Part shown: positions 28,620 to 37,354 of the stretch, piece by piece
Numbering within the stretch: position 1 is the stretch's first letter
How the letters are laid out: each line of letters begins with the position of its first letter
From: Paludibacter propionicigenes WB4
GTDB lineage: Bacteria; Bacteroidota; Bacteroidia; Bacteroidales; Paludibacteraceae
Assembly: GCF_000183135.1 (NCBI RefSeq)
Contig: NC_014734.1
Span: 2,728,001 to 2,792,000 of the forward strand
Direction: 5' to 3'
Length of the DNA stretch: 64,000 bases
Notes under the pieces: model-generated
What the model was told of the DNA's origin: nothing
What the model saw: the letters and a program-made list of their open reading frames with translations, nothing else
The model's database searches: none
Program-made: the position numbers and the translations under genes

Positions 28620-28627
28620 CAAAAGTA
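28620..28627 (-). promoter_or_regulatory. -7 element for the MFS/reductase cluster
   Basis: TACTTTTG on the reverse strand matches TAnnTTTG. No convincing -33 box stands at the right distance, which would fit a promoter that needs an activator such as the adjacent AraC-type protein. Confidence 0.45.
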
Positions 28628-28679
28628 ATATGTTCAAGATGCCTCAGCTATATAAATTTCAAACCAAAAGTTGCAAAAA

Positions 28680-29588
28680 TCAAACAACAGCTCTGTCGCG
28701 GTATGTTTTGGGGCTTTCGCCGTTATTTTTTCTAAAGAAGTTTACGAAATGGGACGATTCTTCGAACCCCAAACTATAACCAATCTCCGAGATATTCCAG
28801 TCGGTGTGGCGGAGCAGTACGCGCGCTTCCTGCGTAACACGCTCTGTTATGAGCTGCGAAGTGGTTTTGCCGGTAGTTTCTTTCAGGCTGCGATTCAGAT
28901 GATTGACGTGTACGGCCAGATGCTCGGCAAAGTCAATGGGCGAGCGTAGTTTTATGCGTTGCATGGAAGTTTCTACCGGAAACTGCCTTTCGAGTAATTC
29001 GGCAAACATGGTGGTAATGCGGCTGGTGGCATTGGACCCTGAGTTTAGTGCTTCGTGAGCAGGTTGCATGCGGAGTGCATCGTGTATAAGATTGAAAACC
29101 AATCCCCTGATAACATCAAATTTATACTCAAACCCCGAATTAATTTCCTCGAACATACGCTGATAGAGTTTCTCCACTTCGGCCGCCTGCTCGTTGTTCA
29201 GAATAAAAACCTTGTCAAATCCGGGTTTAAACATCGGGTATTCTTTCAGGTTACCGTACTGACTGAAGAATTCTTCGGTAAAAATACAGAAGTACCCTGT
29301 CTGAAAATCGTCCAGCGACTCCCAGGTGTAGGGAATCATCGGATTGCTGAAAACCAAAGCATTGCCGCTCGTTTCCAGTGTGCGGTCGGCGTATTGAATA
29401 TTGTATTTTCCTTTCAGCAGGGTAATTTTATAATAATCTTTCCGGCTGTAGGGCACGCTCTTCTTTCTGCCGCACATACAATCGTCCACCCTGAAAACAT
29501 TGAAATGTCCCAGTCCTTTTTTTAGATTCTCGGGTACAAAATTGAGTTTAACCCGATAAAACTCTTCGAGTGTCATTATTTTTTCCAT
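28680..29588 (-). CDS. AraC family transcriptional regulator
   Basis: 302 residues from the ATG at 29588 (MEKIMTLEEF); a longer start at 29603 would lie inside the probable -7 element TATCTTTG (29600-29593), and an even later ATG at 29576 is possible. The N-terminal 160 residues form a cupin-like sensor (LKGKYNIQYADRTLETSGNALVF), and the last 100 hold two helix-turn-helix units with EHLAVHVNHLNRSLKETTGKT and NISEIGYSLGFEESSHFVNFFRKNNGESPKTYR, the classical AraC signature. Likely controls the exporter and reductases downstream. Confidence 0.92.
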   Translation of the reverse strand: MEKIMTLEEFYRVKLNFVPENLKKGLGHFNVFRVDDCMCGRKKSVPYSRKDYYKITLLKGKYNIQYADRTLETSGNALVFSNPMIPYTWESLDDFQTGYFCIFTEEFFSQYGNLKEYPMFKPGFDKVFILNNEQAAEVEKLYQRMFEEINSGFEYKFDVIRGLVFNLIHDALRMQPAHEALNSGSNATSRITTMFAELLERQFPVETSMQRIKLRSPIDFAEHLAVHVNHLNRSLKETTGKTTSQLITERVTQEARVLLRHTDWNISEIGYSLGFEESSHFVNFFRKNNGESPKTYRDRAVV

Positions 29589-29592
29589 GCGA

Positions 29593-29600
29593 CAAAGATA
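29593..29600 (-). promoter_or_regulatory. -7 element of the AraC-type regulator
   Basis: TATCTTTG read on the reverse strand, ending four bases before the chosen start codon. The transcript would be leaderless or nearly so, unless translation begins at the ATG at 29576. Confidence 0.5.
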
Positions 29601-29632
29601 CAAAATTCAAACAATCTACATCGACTTAGCCT

Positions 29633-29672
29633 AAAAAAATAAGGGCGTCAACTTTTGTAGTTGAGCGCCCTT
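29633..29672 (-). terminator. Terminator after the PafA-like phosphatase
   Basis: Stem of 13 bases (29641-29653 with 29659-29672, one bulge) and, on the reverse strand, a following T-rich tract. It lies just past the stop codon at 29701 of the phosphatase gene. Confidence 0.85.
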
Positions 29673-29700
29673 ACCATTGCAGTAATATTGGGAGTGAAAT

Positions 29701-31338
29701 CTATTTCTTGTTTGTGATTTCAGTAATCGGTGCACCAATACATCCGCTGGGCATCTGTATGTGAAGCAGTGCAGCCAGTGTAGCCGAAATGTCGGTCATT
29801 TGTGTAGTCCGGTTGGTAGTGCCGTGCGCTATGTTCCATCCCATAAATATGAGTGGAATATGTGTATCGTAGGGATTCCACACGCTGTGTGTACACCCTT
29901 TCTTGCAATAGGCCGGAAGCCAGCCCGGAAGATTTACCATCAGCACACTTCCGCTTCGTTGCTGGTTATATCCATTTATCATAAGGGTTTTGAGTGGTTC
30001 AGGAATAGAGGCGTCTGCAATTTTATCCTGATCAACAGCATATTGAATTCCTTCCTGATGAATCAGATAATTGATGGTGGCCGATTTAATCTCGTTTATA
30101 TTGAGCTTCAGGCTGTCAATTCTTTCTTTGTTATACGTAACCTGAAAATTGTCTGTACCCAGAATCAGTTTTTTAGCTCCAAATTGTTTTTCTATTGTTT
30201 TCACCATGTTGCTTTCCAGGTCTTTGGCCAATAACCCTGTAGGCATTTTGTGAGCACGCGAAAAACCTTCGGCATGAGCAGCTCCATGATCGGCAGTGAG
30301 GAATATCAGGTAATTTCCTTTGCCTATCTTTTTGTCGAGGTAGCTGAAAAATTCGGCTAAGTCGCGGTCCAGTCGCAGGTAAACATCTTCTATTTCTATC
30401 GCATTTGGACCAACCAGGTGTCCGCAATAATCTGTTGAAGCGCAGTTGATGGTTAGAAAATCGCTCGATGCTTCTTGTCCGAGCTTGTAACCTTCAATGG
30501 CTGCTTTGGCAAATTGCAATGTTAGCGTATTGCCAAACGGCATTTGACGCAACGATCCATGATCGGCCGCATAGGCTTTCTTCGTGTCGTATGGAAAAAC
30601 CGGTCTGGTAGCACCCTTCAGTATTCCTTCCCATTCCACATCATCGTCTGTACTTTCTGTGTACTGATCTATCGGCAACAGCGTATTCCATCCGTTAGCA
30701 ATGAGTTTATCGATGGGATTAGCGTTGTTGAAATCGTTTACCCAACCCGGAAGTTGCTGCATGTAATAAGAACTGGTGATAAATTTACCTGAGGCATCGT
30801 CTATCCAGAAAGCGGCAGTAGGATTGTGTCCGGCCGGCAGGATTGAAGCTCTGTCTTTAAGCGAAACACCCACAACTTTCGATTGAAAATTTGTTGCCAG
30901 GCGCAATTCGTCTGTAATGGTTGTAGCCCACAAATTGCGGGGCGACATTTTACCGGCTTTGCTGTTGGCTCCTACAGTGGTTACGGTCGAATCGTCGGTG
31001 CAATAAACCGATTTTCCGGTTTTTGGGTCAATCCAATCGTTTCCGGCAATGCCATGTATGGATGGAACCGAACCGGTAAAAATGGATGTGTGCCCCAGTG
31101 CAGTCACTGCCGGAATGTAGTTTATCATGGTGTTTTCGCACGAAAAACCATCATTGAGCAGCCGTTTAAAGCCGCCTGATTCATATTTATTGTAGTAGCG
31201 ATAAAGATAATCCCAGCGCATTTGGTCGACTACAATACCAACGACCAGTTTAGGGCGTTCCAGCTGCGTATTTTTTTGAGCGGACAACGTGCTACTTCCT
31301 AAAAGTAACAGTATATTTAAGAAAAAAATCTTTTTCAT
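29701..31338 (-). CDS. PafA-type alkaline phosphatase (secreted phosphomonoesterase)
   Basis: 545 residues with a signal peptide (1-20). The alkaline-phosphatase superfamily set is complete: Asp in VVDQMRWDYL, Thr nucleophile region YIPAVTALGHTSIFTG, Asn in IAGNDW, the Lys-Arg pair in SLKDRASI that is typical of PafA, Asp and His in STDYCGHLVG, the pair in TADHGAAHAEG, and His in YDTHIPLIFMG. PafA enzymes of Bacteroidota release phosphate from organic phosphomonoesters in the periplasm without repression by free phosphate. A TACTTTTG box at 31383-31376 may be its -7 element. Single-gene unit with its own terminator. Confidence 0.9.
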   Translation of the reverse strand: MKKIFFLNILLLLGSSTLSAQKNTQLERPKLVVGIVVDQMRWDYLYRYYNKYESGGFKRLLNDGFSCENTMINYIPAVTALGHTSIFTGSVPSIHGIAGNDWIDPKTGKSVYCTDDSTVTTVGANSKAGKMSPRNLWATTITDELRLATNFQSKVVGVSLKDRASILPAGHNPTAAFWIDDASGKFITSSYYMQQLPGWVNDFNNANPIDKLIANGWNTLLPIDQYTESTDDDVEWEGILKGATRPVFPYDTKKAYAADHGSLRQMPFGNTLTLQFAKAAIEGYKLGQEASSDFLTINCASTDYCGHLVGPNAIEIEDVYLRLDRDLAEFFSYLDKKIGKGNYLIFLTADHGAAHAEGFSRAHKMPTGLLAKDLESNMVKTIEKQFGAKKLILGTDNFQVTYNKERIDSLKLNINEIKSATINYLIHQEGIQYAVDQDKIADASIPEPLKTLMINGYNQQRSGSVLMVNLPGWLPAYCKKGCTHSVWNPYDTHIPLIFMGWNIAHGTTNRTTQMTDISATLAALLHIQMPSGCIGAPITEITNKK

Positions 31339-31480
31339 TTAGATAGAAATTAAATGAGTTTATAAAATACTGTAGCAAAAGTAAAGGAAAAATACAGAAA
31401 CAGCTAGTTTTTGAATGGCTTCTTTCCGAAATTTCACAGAATCTTCATTTTGTTCCATTTTGCAAAACATTTTCAGGAGT

Positions 31481-31514
31481 TTTGAAAGCGTAAACGTAAA
31501 ATTGTATATCTTTG
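31481..31514 (+). promoter_or_regulatory. Promoter of corA
   Basis: TTTG at 31481-31484 and TATCTTTG at 31507-31514, spacing 22. It ends inside the longest open frame, which supports the later start codon chosen for corA. Confidence 0.6.
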
Positions 31515-31541
31515 CCAATAAGGAAATTAAGAACTATAATT

Positions 31542-32606
31542 ATGTCGAGATTTATCAAAAAGAAAAAAGAAGATATCGGGCTTTCGCCTTATGCTTTGGT
31601 GTTTCGTGGGCAAAAGAAAACAGACAAAACTGTTTTACGAGCCATGGATTTTGACCTGGAAGATGTGACCGAACAAGAGCTGAAATCCACTGACGATCTG
31701 ATAGGCCGTAAAAAATCTAAAAAACTCACCTGGCTTAATATTGACGGACTGGATAATGCCGAATTGATGGAAAACCTGGCCCGGGTGTTTAAAATTGAGC
31801 AAAATATTCTTTCGGATGTAATGAATCCGGCAGCACGGCCTAAAGTGCAGGAATTCGACAACGGAATTTTCATTACCATCAAGATGCTTCATTTTGATGA
31901 AAAGAACGATAGCTTGTCTGCTGATAATCTGAGTTTGATTATCACCGATAATACGCTTATTTCTTTTCAGGAGCAATCGGGGTTGGTGTTCGAACCTATC
32001 CGCGAACGGATTCGTAAGCATAAAAACAAAATCAGAACTTCCGGAGCGGATTATCTGGCTTTTGCTTTGCTGGATGTGGTTGTGGATAATTACATATATA
32101 TCAACGGTATATTGGGAGATAAAATTGAAGCGTTGGAAAATGACATGACCGGTAATCTGAAGAAGGAGTTATTGGAAAGCATAAATTCGTATAAAAGTGA
32201 AATGAACTTTATGCGTAAACATATTAAGCCTGCAAAAGAAATGATTCTCAACCTGGGCAAGATGGAGTCGGAATTTATACACGACGAAAACCGAATTCAT
32301 TTCCGCGAGCTGCAGGACAATATCAACGAAGCTTCCGAGTTGTCGGACAGTTACCGCGAAATTCTTTACGATCAGTTAAATGTATATCATTCATCCATGA
32401 GTACCAAGCTGAACGAAATAATGAGTATTCTGACGATTTTTTCAGTGATCTTCATTCCATTGACCTTCATAGTAGGAGTTTACGGAACCAACTTTGAGAA
32501 CTTGCCCGAAGTGCACTGGCGACACGGTTATCTGTTTATGTGGGTGATAATGATTTTAACCACATTGGTTATGCTCTGGTTTTTTCGTCGAAAGAAATGG
32601 TTTTGA
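31542..32606 (+). CDS. corA: CorA-type Mg2+/Co2+ transporter with GTN in place of GMN
   Basis: 354 residues from the ATG at 31542 (MSRFIKKKKED), chosen because the -7 box lies upstream of it and covers the alternative ATG at 31512. A long cytoplasmic funnel domain ends with two transmembrane helices near the C-terminus. Between them the pore motif reads YGTNF (314-318) where CorA usually has YGMNF; the following NLPEVHWRHGY loop is normal for the family. The Lys/Arg-rich C-terminus (FFRRKKWF) is also normal. The Met to Thr change could alter ion selectivity, but GxN variants are known in the wider family. Confidence 0.88.
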   Translation: MSRFIKKKKEDIGLSPYALVFRGQKKTDKTVLRAMDFDLEDVTEQELKSTDDLIGRKKSKKLTWLNIDGLDNAELMENLARVFKIEQNILSDVMNPAARPKVQEFDNGIFITIKMLHFDEKNDSLSADNLSLIITDNTLISFQEQSGLVFEPIRERIRKHKNKIRTSGADYLAFALLDVVVDNYIYINGILGDKIEALENDMTGNLKKELLESINSYKSEMNFMRKHIKPAKEMILNLGKMESEFIHDENRIHFRELQDNINEASELSDSYREILYDQLNVYHSSMSTKLNEIMSILTIFSVIFIPLTFIVGVYGTNFENLPEVHWRHGYLFMWVIMILTTLVMLWFFRRKKWF

Positions 32607-32703
32607 TATGAACGATTCGACCGTTAATTTGTTTAAACATATACGATTCTGCCATAGACATAATTCAGTGGAATCTATGTAACCCGTTTAATTTCGATTT
32701 TTA

Positions 32704-34245
32704 ATGGAAGAAGTAATTAAAAAAGTAACCCGAAAGAACCCGGTGGAAAGCCAGATACTGGTAATTTTCGGGTCGAATGGCGACTTGGCTAAGCGTAAGC
32801 TTTTACCCGCCATTTTTCAGCTATATCTTGACAACTTATTGCCCGAACGCTTCGCGGTGCTCGGTGCCGGTAGTATGGAAAAAACTGAAGCCGAAAACCG
32901 TACCGATGTGGGTGCTTCGCTGTTGGAATTTGCCACCAAAGGAGCAACCGATAATCCCGAAAAGCTCCAACTTTTTCTGGAAAATGTTTATTATCAGAAA
33001 GTACATAACGAAACGGAAGAAGATTTTGGTCTGTTGAAGCAATACATCGATGACCTGTCGGCCAGACTGGAGCTTCCGCAAAATATTATTTACTATTTCT
33101 CTATCCCGCCGTTCTTGTACGAAGTGGTGGCCGGTCATTTGGTAAAGTATGGTTTGAATGAAGAAGCGACCGGTTGGAAGCGGATTATAATAGAGAAACC
33201 ATTCGGATACAGCTACGATACAGCGATAGATCTGGACAAAAAACTCCGAAACGGCTTTAATGAAGATCAGATTTATCGTATCGACCATTATCTGGGAAAA
33301 GAAACGGTTCAGAATATTATGGTTACGCGTTTCTCTAACGGCTTTTTTGAACCGATATGGAACCGAAAATATATTGATCGAGTAGAGATTACAGCTTCCG
33401 AGAAAATCGGTGTGGGCAGTCGTGGTGGGTATTATGATACTTCGGGTGCCATGCGCGATATGATTCAGAATCACTTGTTGCAGGTGCTGGCCGTAGTTGC
33501 CATGGAGCCGCCGTCTATTTTTGATTCGGAGTCTATCCGTAATGAAAGTGTGAAAGTGTTGCAATCGCTCCGACCTATTAAACCGGCAGAGATTACTCAA
33601 AATGTTGTGCGAGGCCAATACATCGAAACCTTGGTGGACGATGTGATTCAAAAAGGCTACCGGCAGGAAAAAGGAGTTGCTCCGAATTCGAAAACCGAAA
33701 CTTTTGTGGCGTTGCGGGTTTTTGTCGATAACTGGCGCTGGGGCGACGTTCCTTTTTATATCCGTACAGGAAAACAACTGCCTGAACATGTAACCGAAGT
33801 TACCATACACTTGAAACCGGCTCCTCATCAGCTGTTCAAGCAGCGTTGTGTGGCTCAGTCTACCAATATGATCATTCTGCGTATAAGTCCTGATGCCGGA
33901 GTGGCTGTAGATTTTGGGATGAAAATACCGGGTGCCGGTTACAAGGTTCAGAACGTAAATATGGATTTTCATTATTCTGATTTAGCTGAAACTAAAATAT
34001 CCGAAGCTTACGAACGTTTATTGTTAGACTGTATGATTGGTGACTCCACCCTTTACGCCCGCGCCGATGCCGTAAAAGCGAGCTGGAAGTTTGTTGATCC
34101 GATTTTGCAGGCATGGAAAACCAATCAGGATATTCCGTTGTATTTTTACGAATGCAATACCTGGGGACCGAAAGAAGCCAATCTGCTGTTTGGAAACAAA
34201 GAACTTAAATGGCGACCACCGTTTAAAAAGTTCAAGACTCAATAA
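32704..34245 (+). CDS. zwf: Glucose-6-phosphate 1-dehydrogenase
   Basis: 513 residues. NADP-binding motif GSNGDLAKRKLLPAI (about 23-37) and the active-site block YRIDHYLGKETVQN (about 196-209) with the conserved Asp-His pair are present, as is IIIEKPFG. It oxidises glucose 6-phosphate to 6-phosphogluconolactone and makes NADPH. Eleven bases separate it from pgl, so the first two steps of the oxidative pentose phosphate pathway are one operon. A gnd gene is not in this window. Confidence 0.97.
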   Translation: MEEVIKKVTRKNPVESQILVIFGSNGDLAKRKLLPAIFQLYLDNLLPERFAVLGAGSMEKTEAENRTDVGASLLEFATKGATDNPEKLQLFLENVYYQKVHNETEEDFGLLKQYIDDLSARLELPQNIIYYFSIPPFLYEVVAGHLVKYGLNEEATGWKRIIIEKPFGYSYDTAIDLDKKLRNGFNEDQIYRIDHYLGKETVQNIMVTRFSNGFFEPIWNRKYIDRVEITASEKIGVGSRGGYYDTSGAMRDMIQNHLLQVLAVVAMEPPSIFDSESIRNESVKVLQSLRPIKPAEITQNVVRGQYIETLVDDVIQKGYRQEKGVAPNSKTETFVALRVFVDNWRWGDVPFYIRTGKQLPEHVTEVTIHLKPAPHQLFKQRCVAQSTNMIILRISPDAGVAVDFGMKIPGAGYKVQNVNMDFHYSDLAETKISEAYERLLLDCMIGDSTLYARADAVKASWKFVDPILQAWKTNQDIPLYFYECNTWGPKEANLLFGNKELKWRPPFKKFKTQ

Positions 34246-34256
34246 ATTGTAAGAAG

Positions 34257-34985
34257 ATGGATTCTAACATTCATGTATTCGAAACTCCTGAACAAACTGC
34301 ACGGGCTGTGGCAGAGTTGATTCTGAACATGGCGAAAGAGAAGAACAAACATTCGCTTCCATTCAATGTGGCTTTGTCGGGTGGGAGTACTCCAAAATTG
34401 TTATTCAATATTTTGGCAGCGGAATATGCTCAGTCTATTCCCTGGCATTTTGTTCGATTGTTTTGGGTGGATGAACGTTGTGTTCCGCCTACGCACCCCG
34501 AAAGCAATTTCGGGATGACGTATGAAAACTTACTGAAACAAGTTCCTGTCCACAATTCCAATGTGTTCAGAATGCTTGGCGAAGTCAATCCAGCGAAAGA
34601 GGCCGAACGCTACCAGACCATGCTCGAAGCTCAACTGCCGTTAAGGGATGCTTTACCCCGCTTCGACCTTATTTTATTGGGTATGGGAGATGATGGCCAC
34701 ACAGCATCGATTTTTCCCGACAATATGAGCTTACTGTATGCCGATGCATCCGTGGCGGTTGCCGCGCACCCAGTCAGTGGTCAGCAAAGAATTACGCTGA
34801 CGGGCAATGTTATTAGCAATGCCGATAAAGTAGTGTTTCTTATCACTGGATCTTCAAAATCATCGGTTTTACAACAAATTATTCACCGGAAACAAAATTT
34901 CAAGGATTTTCCGGCATCATATATTCATGCTTATTCCGCTCCGGCCGATTTTTATCTCGATAAAGCAGCCGCCGCGGAACTTTAA
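34257..34985 (+). CDS. pgl: 6-phosphogluconolactonase
   Basis: 242 residues. The sugar-isomerase-like fold begins with the phosphate-binding loop ALSGGSTPK (about 42-50), then FWVDERCVPPTHPESNFGM and ILLGMGDDGHTASIFP, both hallmarks of the family. It hydrolyses the lactone made by Zwf. Follows zwf by eleven bases and is followed by the Coq4-like gene after twelve. Confidence 0.95.
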   Translation: MDSNIHVFETPEQTARAVAELILNMAKEKNKHSLPFNVALSGGSTPKLLFNILAAEYAQSIPWHFVRLFWVDERCVPPTHPESNFGMTYENLLKQVPVHNSNVFRMLGEVNPAKEAERYQTMLEAQLPLRDALPRFDLILLGMGDDGHTASIFPDNMSLLYADASVAVAAHPVSGQQRITLTGNVISNADKVVFLITGSSKSSVLQQIIHRKQNFKDFPASYIHAYSAPADFYLDKAAAAEL

Positions 34986-34997
34986 TTCTGCGTTTGA

Positions 34998-35543
34998 ATG
35001 ACTTTACGAGAGCATCTGGACAAATTTTACCACACCTACAATATCCCTGAGGAAGGAGGAGTTAATGATAAAACCTTCGAAGTGCCACTTCCTTTTTTTA
35101 TGCTCACTTTACCCAACTTCTCGTGGAGAAGAAAAATGCTTTATATCCATGACCTGGAGCATATTCTGAACAATCAGGATACTTCCTGGAAAGGCGAAAT
35201 ATTTATTGCAACATGGGAAATTTCCACCGGATTTTACAGAAGCTTTCCGGTCATTGTTTTTCCTCTCTGGACTATGGGATGGGGTTTCTGGACTTATCCT
35301 GAAGTCGTCTTCCGGGCATTTCGTAAAGGAAGTAGGGATAAAGGAATCGCTCGTCTGAACTTATCTCAGGATGAGCTTTTGGATCTGGATTTAGATAAAT
35401 TACAGCAGCTTACGCTCAATCGTAAACAGCGTTCACGCTTATCTTATTATTTCCGTTTTATTGTGTATGGTCTTATCAGTCAGTTGGTATTTCTGTTTCC
35501 GGTAATTATTCTGATCTCCTTTTTTCTCGTGCTTTTTGCGTGA
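34998..35543 (+). CDS. Membrane protein with a Coq4-type HDxxHx11E motif
   Basis: 181 residues. H51, D52, H55 and E67 make an exact HDxxH-x11-E pattern, the metal-binding signature of Coq4 (a ubiquinone-biosynthesis protein). A hydrophobic segment at about 85-102 and a strong C-terminal transmembrane region (about 153-180) surround it. The 12-base gap after pgl implies co-transcription with zwf-pgl. Ubiquinone is not made by these anaerobes (menaquinone is usual), so a role in Q synthesis is not expected and the function is unknown. The motif could be coincidence; the spacing match makes that less likely. Confidence 0.6.
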   Translation: MTLREHLDKFYHTYNIPEEGGVNDKTFEVPLPFFMLTLPNFSWRRKMLYIHDLEHILNNQDTSWKGEIFIATWEISTGFYRSFPVIVFPLWTMGWGFWTYPEVVFRAFRKGSRDKGIARLNLSQDELLDLDLDKLQQLTLNRKQRSRLSYYFRFIVYGLISQLVFLFPVIILISFFLVLFA

Positions 35544-35758
35544 ATTTAGTTTCTTACATCCGCATCAAGAACAGTAATTTCTGTCAAATTTCAATAAATT
35601 TATTCCTCTTCGGTTTTAGAGCTAAAGTTATTAGCTAATTTTGTGGCTTCAAAAAAAATGGAGCCGTATGCTGAAATAAAACGCTAATCCAAACTCCGGT
35701 TTGCTTTAGCTTTTATATTCTAGCAATGGTTTTTACTATAAATAATAAACAATAAAAA

Positions 35759-36412
35759 ATGACTTTTAAAGGAGCAATTTTCGATTTCAACGGAACACTT
35801 TTCTGGGATACACCATATCACGACAGAGCTTTTGATATTTTTTTGGCAAAAAGAGGACTTCACCTTACCGACGAAGAAAAAAGAGTAAAAATACACGGTA
35901 AGGGTAATCCGGACATTATGCGAACAATTTTTGGTAATCAACTGACTGATCAGGAACTCGAAGACCTGACGCAGGAAAAGGAATTGATTTATCGTGAATT
36001 GTGCGAAGATGAACTGAAGTTCGCCGATGGGGCTGAAGATTTATTTAATTTTCTCGCCTCCAATAATATTCCTCAAACCATAGCAACCTCTGCGGGTATC
36101 GAAAATGTAGCTTTCTATTTCGAGCATATGGGTCTGAACCGTTGGTTTAGTCTCGATAAAGTGGCTTACAACGACGGAACCTTGCGAGGAAAACCGGAGC
36201 CCGATGTTTTTCTGGCCGGTGCCGAAAAACTTGGACTGAAACCTTCCGAAACTGTTATTTTCGAAGATTCGGTTCCCGGAATTATTGCTGCCGAAAAAGC
36301 CGGTGCCGGACTGATTTATATCGTTAACTCGTATGGCGAGAATTACAGCAGATTTTCGTACGATATAATCACACATTTTGACCGTGTGGATAGAAAACTA
36401 TTTGAACGATAG
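35759..36412 (+). CDS. HAD-superfamily hydrolase, phosphoglucomutase-like, with DxN in motif I
   Basis: 217 residues. Motif I is FDFNGTLF (8-15): the nucleophile Asp9 is present but the usual second Asp, the acid/base, is Asn11. Motif II (ATSAG), Lys in LRGKPEPDVFL and motif IV (VIFEDSVPGI) are complete. The cap is helical, as in beta-phosphoglucomutase and phosphatases of that subfamily. Without the second Asp the enzyme may be slow, act by another route, or use phosphonate-like substrates. Confidence 0.85.
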   Translation: MTFKGAIFDFNGTLFWDTPYHDRAFDIFLAKRGLHLTDEEKRVKIHGKGNPDIMRTIFGNQLTDQELEDLTQEKELIYRELCEDELKFADGAEDLFNFLASNNIPQTIATSAGIENVAFYFEHMGLNRWFSLDKVAYNDGTLRGKPEPDVFLAGAEKLGLKPSETVIFEDSVPGIIAAEKAGAGLIYIVNSYGENYSRFSYDIITHFDRVDRKLFER

Positions 36413-36460
36413 TCTATTTTAAAATAGCAGAACTTTAATCTTCACAACTTGAAGGTTCGG

Positions 36461-36487
36461 TTGTTAGTACATTTTTTCGTATCTTTG
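36461..36487 (+). promoter_or_regulatory. Promoter of the TerB-DnaJ gene
   Basis: TATCTTTG at 36480-36487 with a TTG at 36461-36463, spacing 16, slightly short of the usual 17-23. Confidence 0.5.
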
Positions 36488-36517
36488 TTGCCCAAAAATC
36501 AGTATAAATAACACAAT

Positions 36518-37246
36518 ATGGGAAGTTTTGGAAAATGGATAGGTGGTGGCCTGGGTTGGGCTGTTGGTGGTCCTATTGGTGCACTGGTAGGTTTTGCCTT
36601 GGGTTCAATGTTCGATGGCTCTGTAACAGCTGGTACAGCTCAGTTGCCTGGACATACCGCTGAAGGCGATTTCAAAATGAGTCTACTCGTTTTGGTAGCC
36701 TGCATTATGAAAGCCGACGGGCGTGTTGATAAAGCCGAGTTGGCCGTGGTAAAGAAATTCTTAGTTGCCAATTTTGGTGAAGAAGGTGCACTGGATGCCC
36801 TGCAAATACTGAAAAAATTACTGGATCAGCCTATCGATGAAACTGAAGTGGCTATGCAGATCGGTCAGAATCTGAACTACTCTTCTAAGCTCGAATTGCT
36901 TCATTTGCTGTTCAATATCGCTTATGCCGATGGAGAGGTGGTGGCGTCGGAGTTAAATACTATCCAGCGCATTGCTCAGATATTCAGGATTGATCGTCTT
37001 GATTTTGAGTCAATCAAAGCTCCTTACATGAAGCATGTGGATACAAATTGGGCATACAAATCGCTCGAAATAGAACCAAGTGCTACAAACGAGGAAATAA
37101 AAAAGGCCTATCGCAAGATGGCTATGAAATACCACCCCGATAAAGTGAATGATTTGGGTGAAGAAGTAAAAAAATCCGCTACCGAAAAATTCCGCTCTAT
37201 CAATGAAGCGTATGAAAGCCTGAAAAAGCAACGAGGAATAAATTGA
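36518..37246 (+). CDS. TerB-domain protein with C-terminal J domain (DjlA-like)
   Basis: 242 residues. A short glycine-rich hydrophobic start ([21 protein letters not shown]) probably inserts in or touches the membrane, followed by a TerB domain (about 48-150) with the acidic [12 protein letters not shown] and [11 protein letters not shown] repeats, and a J domain (about 178-240) with the HPD tripeptide in KYHPDK. This is the layout of DjlA-type DnaK co-chaperones. Confidence 0.9.
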   Translation: MGSFGKWIGGGLGWAVGGPIGALVGFALGSMFDGSVTAGTAQLPGHTAEGDFKMSLLVLVACIMKADGRVDKAELAVVKKFLVANFGEEGALDALQILKKLLDQPIDETEVAMQIGQNLNYSSKLELLHLLFNIAYADGEVVASELNTIQRIAQIFRIDRLDFESIKAPYMKHVDTNWAYKSLEIEPSATNEEIKKAYRKMAMKYHPDKVNDLGEEVKKSATEKFRSINEAYESLKKQRGIN

Positions 37247-37332
37247 GAAATAGCAGTAAGAGGCAAGTAGTAAGAGGTAAGGAATTTGCATTAATTCTGA
37301 ATGAAATATATAAACGATACTAATTTAAATTT

Positions 37333-37351
37333 CCCCTTTAGGGGTTAGGGG
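37333..37351. repeat. Dispersed 19-base CCCCTAACCCCTAAAGGGG repeat
   Basis: Located directly before the cysS start codon. The same word, with changes, occurs twice more near 44,550 and 44,650. Its CCCCTTTAGGGG core is itself palindromic. Similar sequences are scattered between genes in other Bacteroidota. Confidence 0.7.
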
Positions 37352-37354
37352 TCT

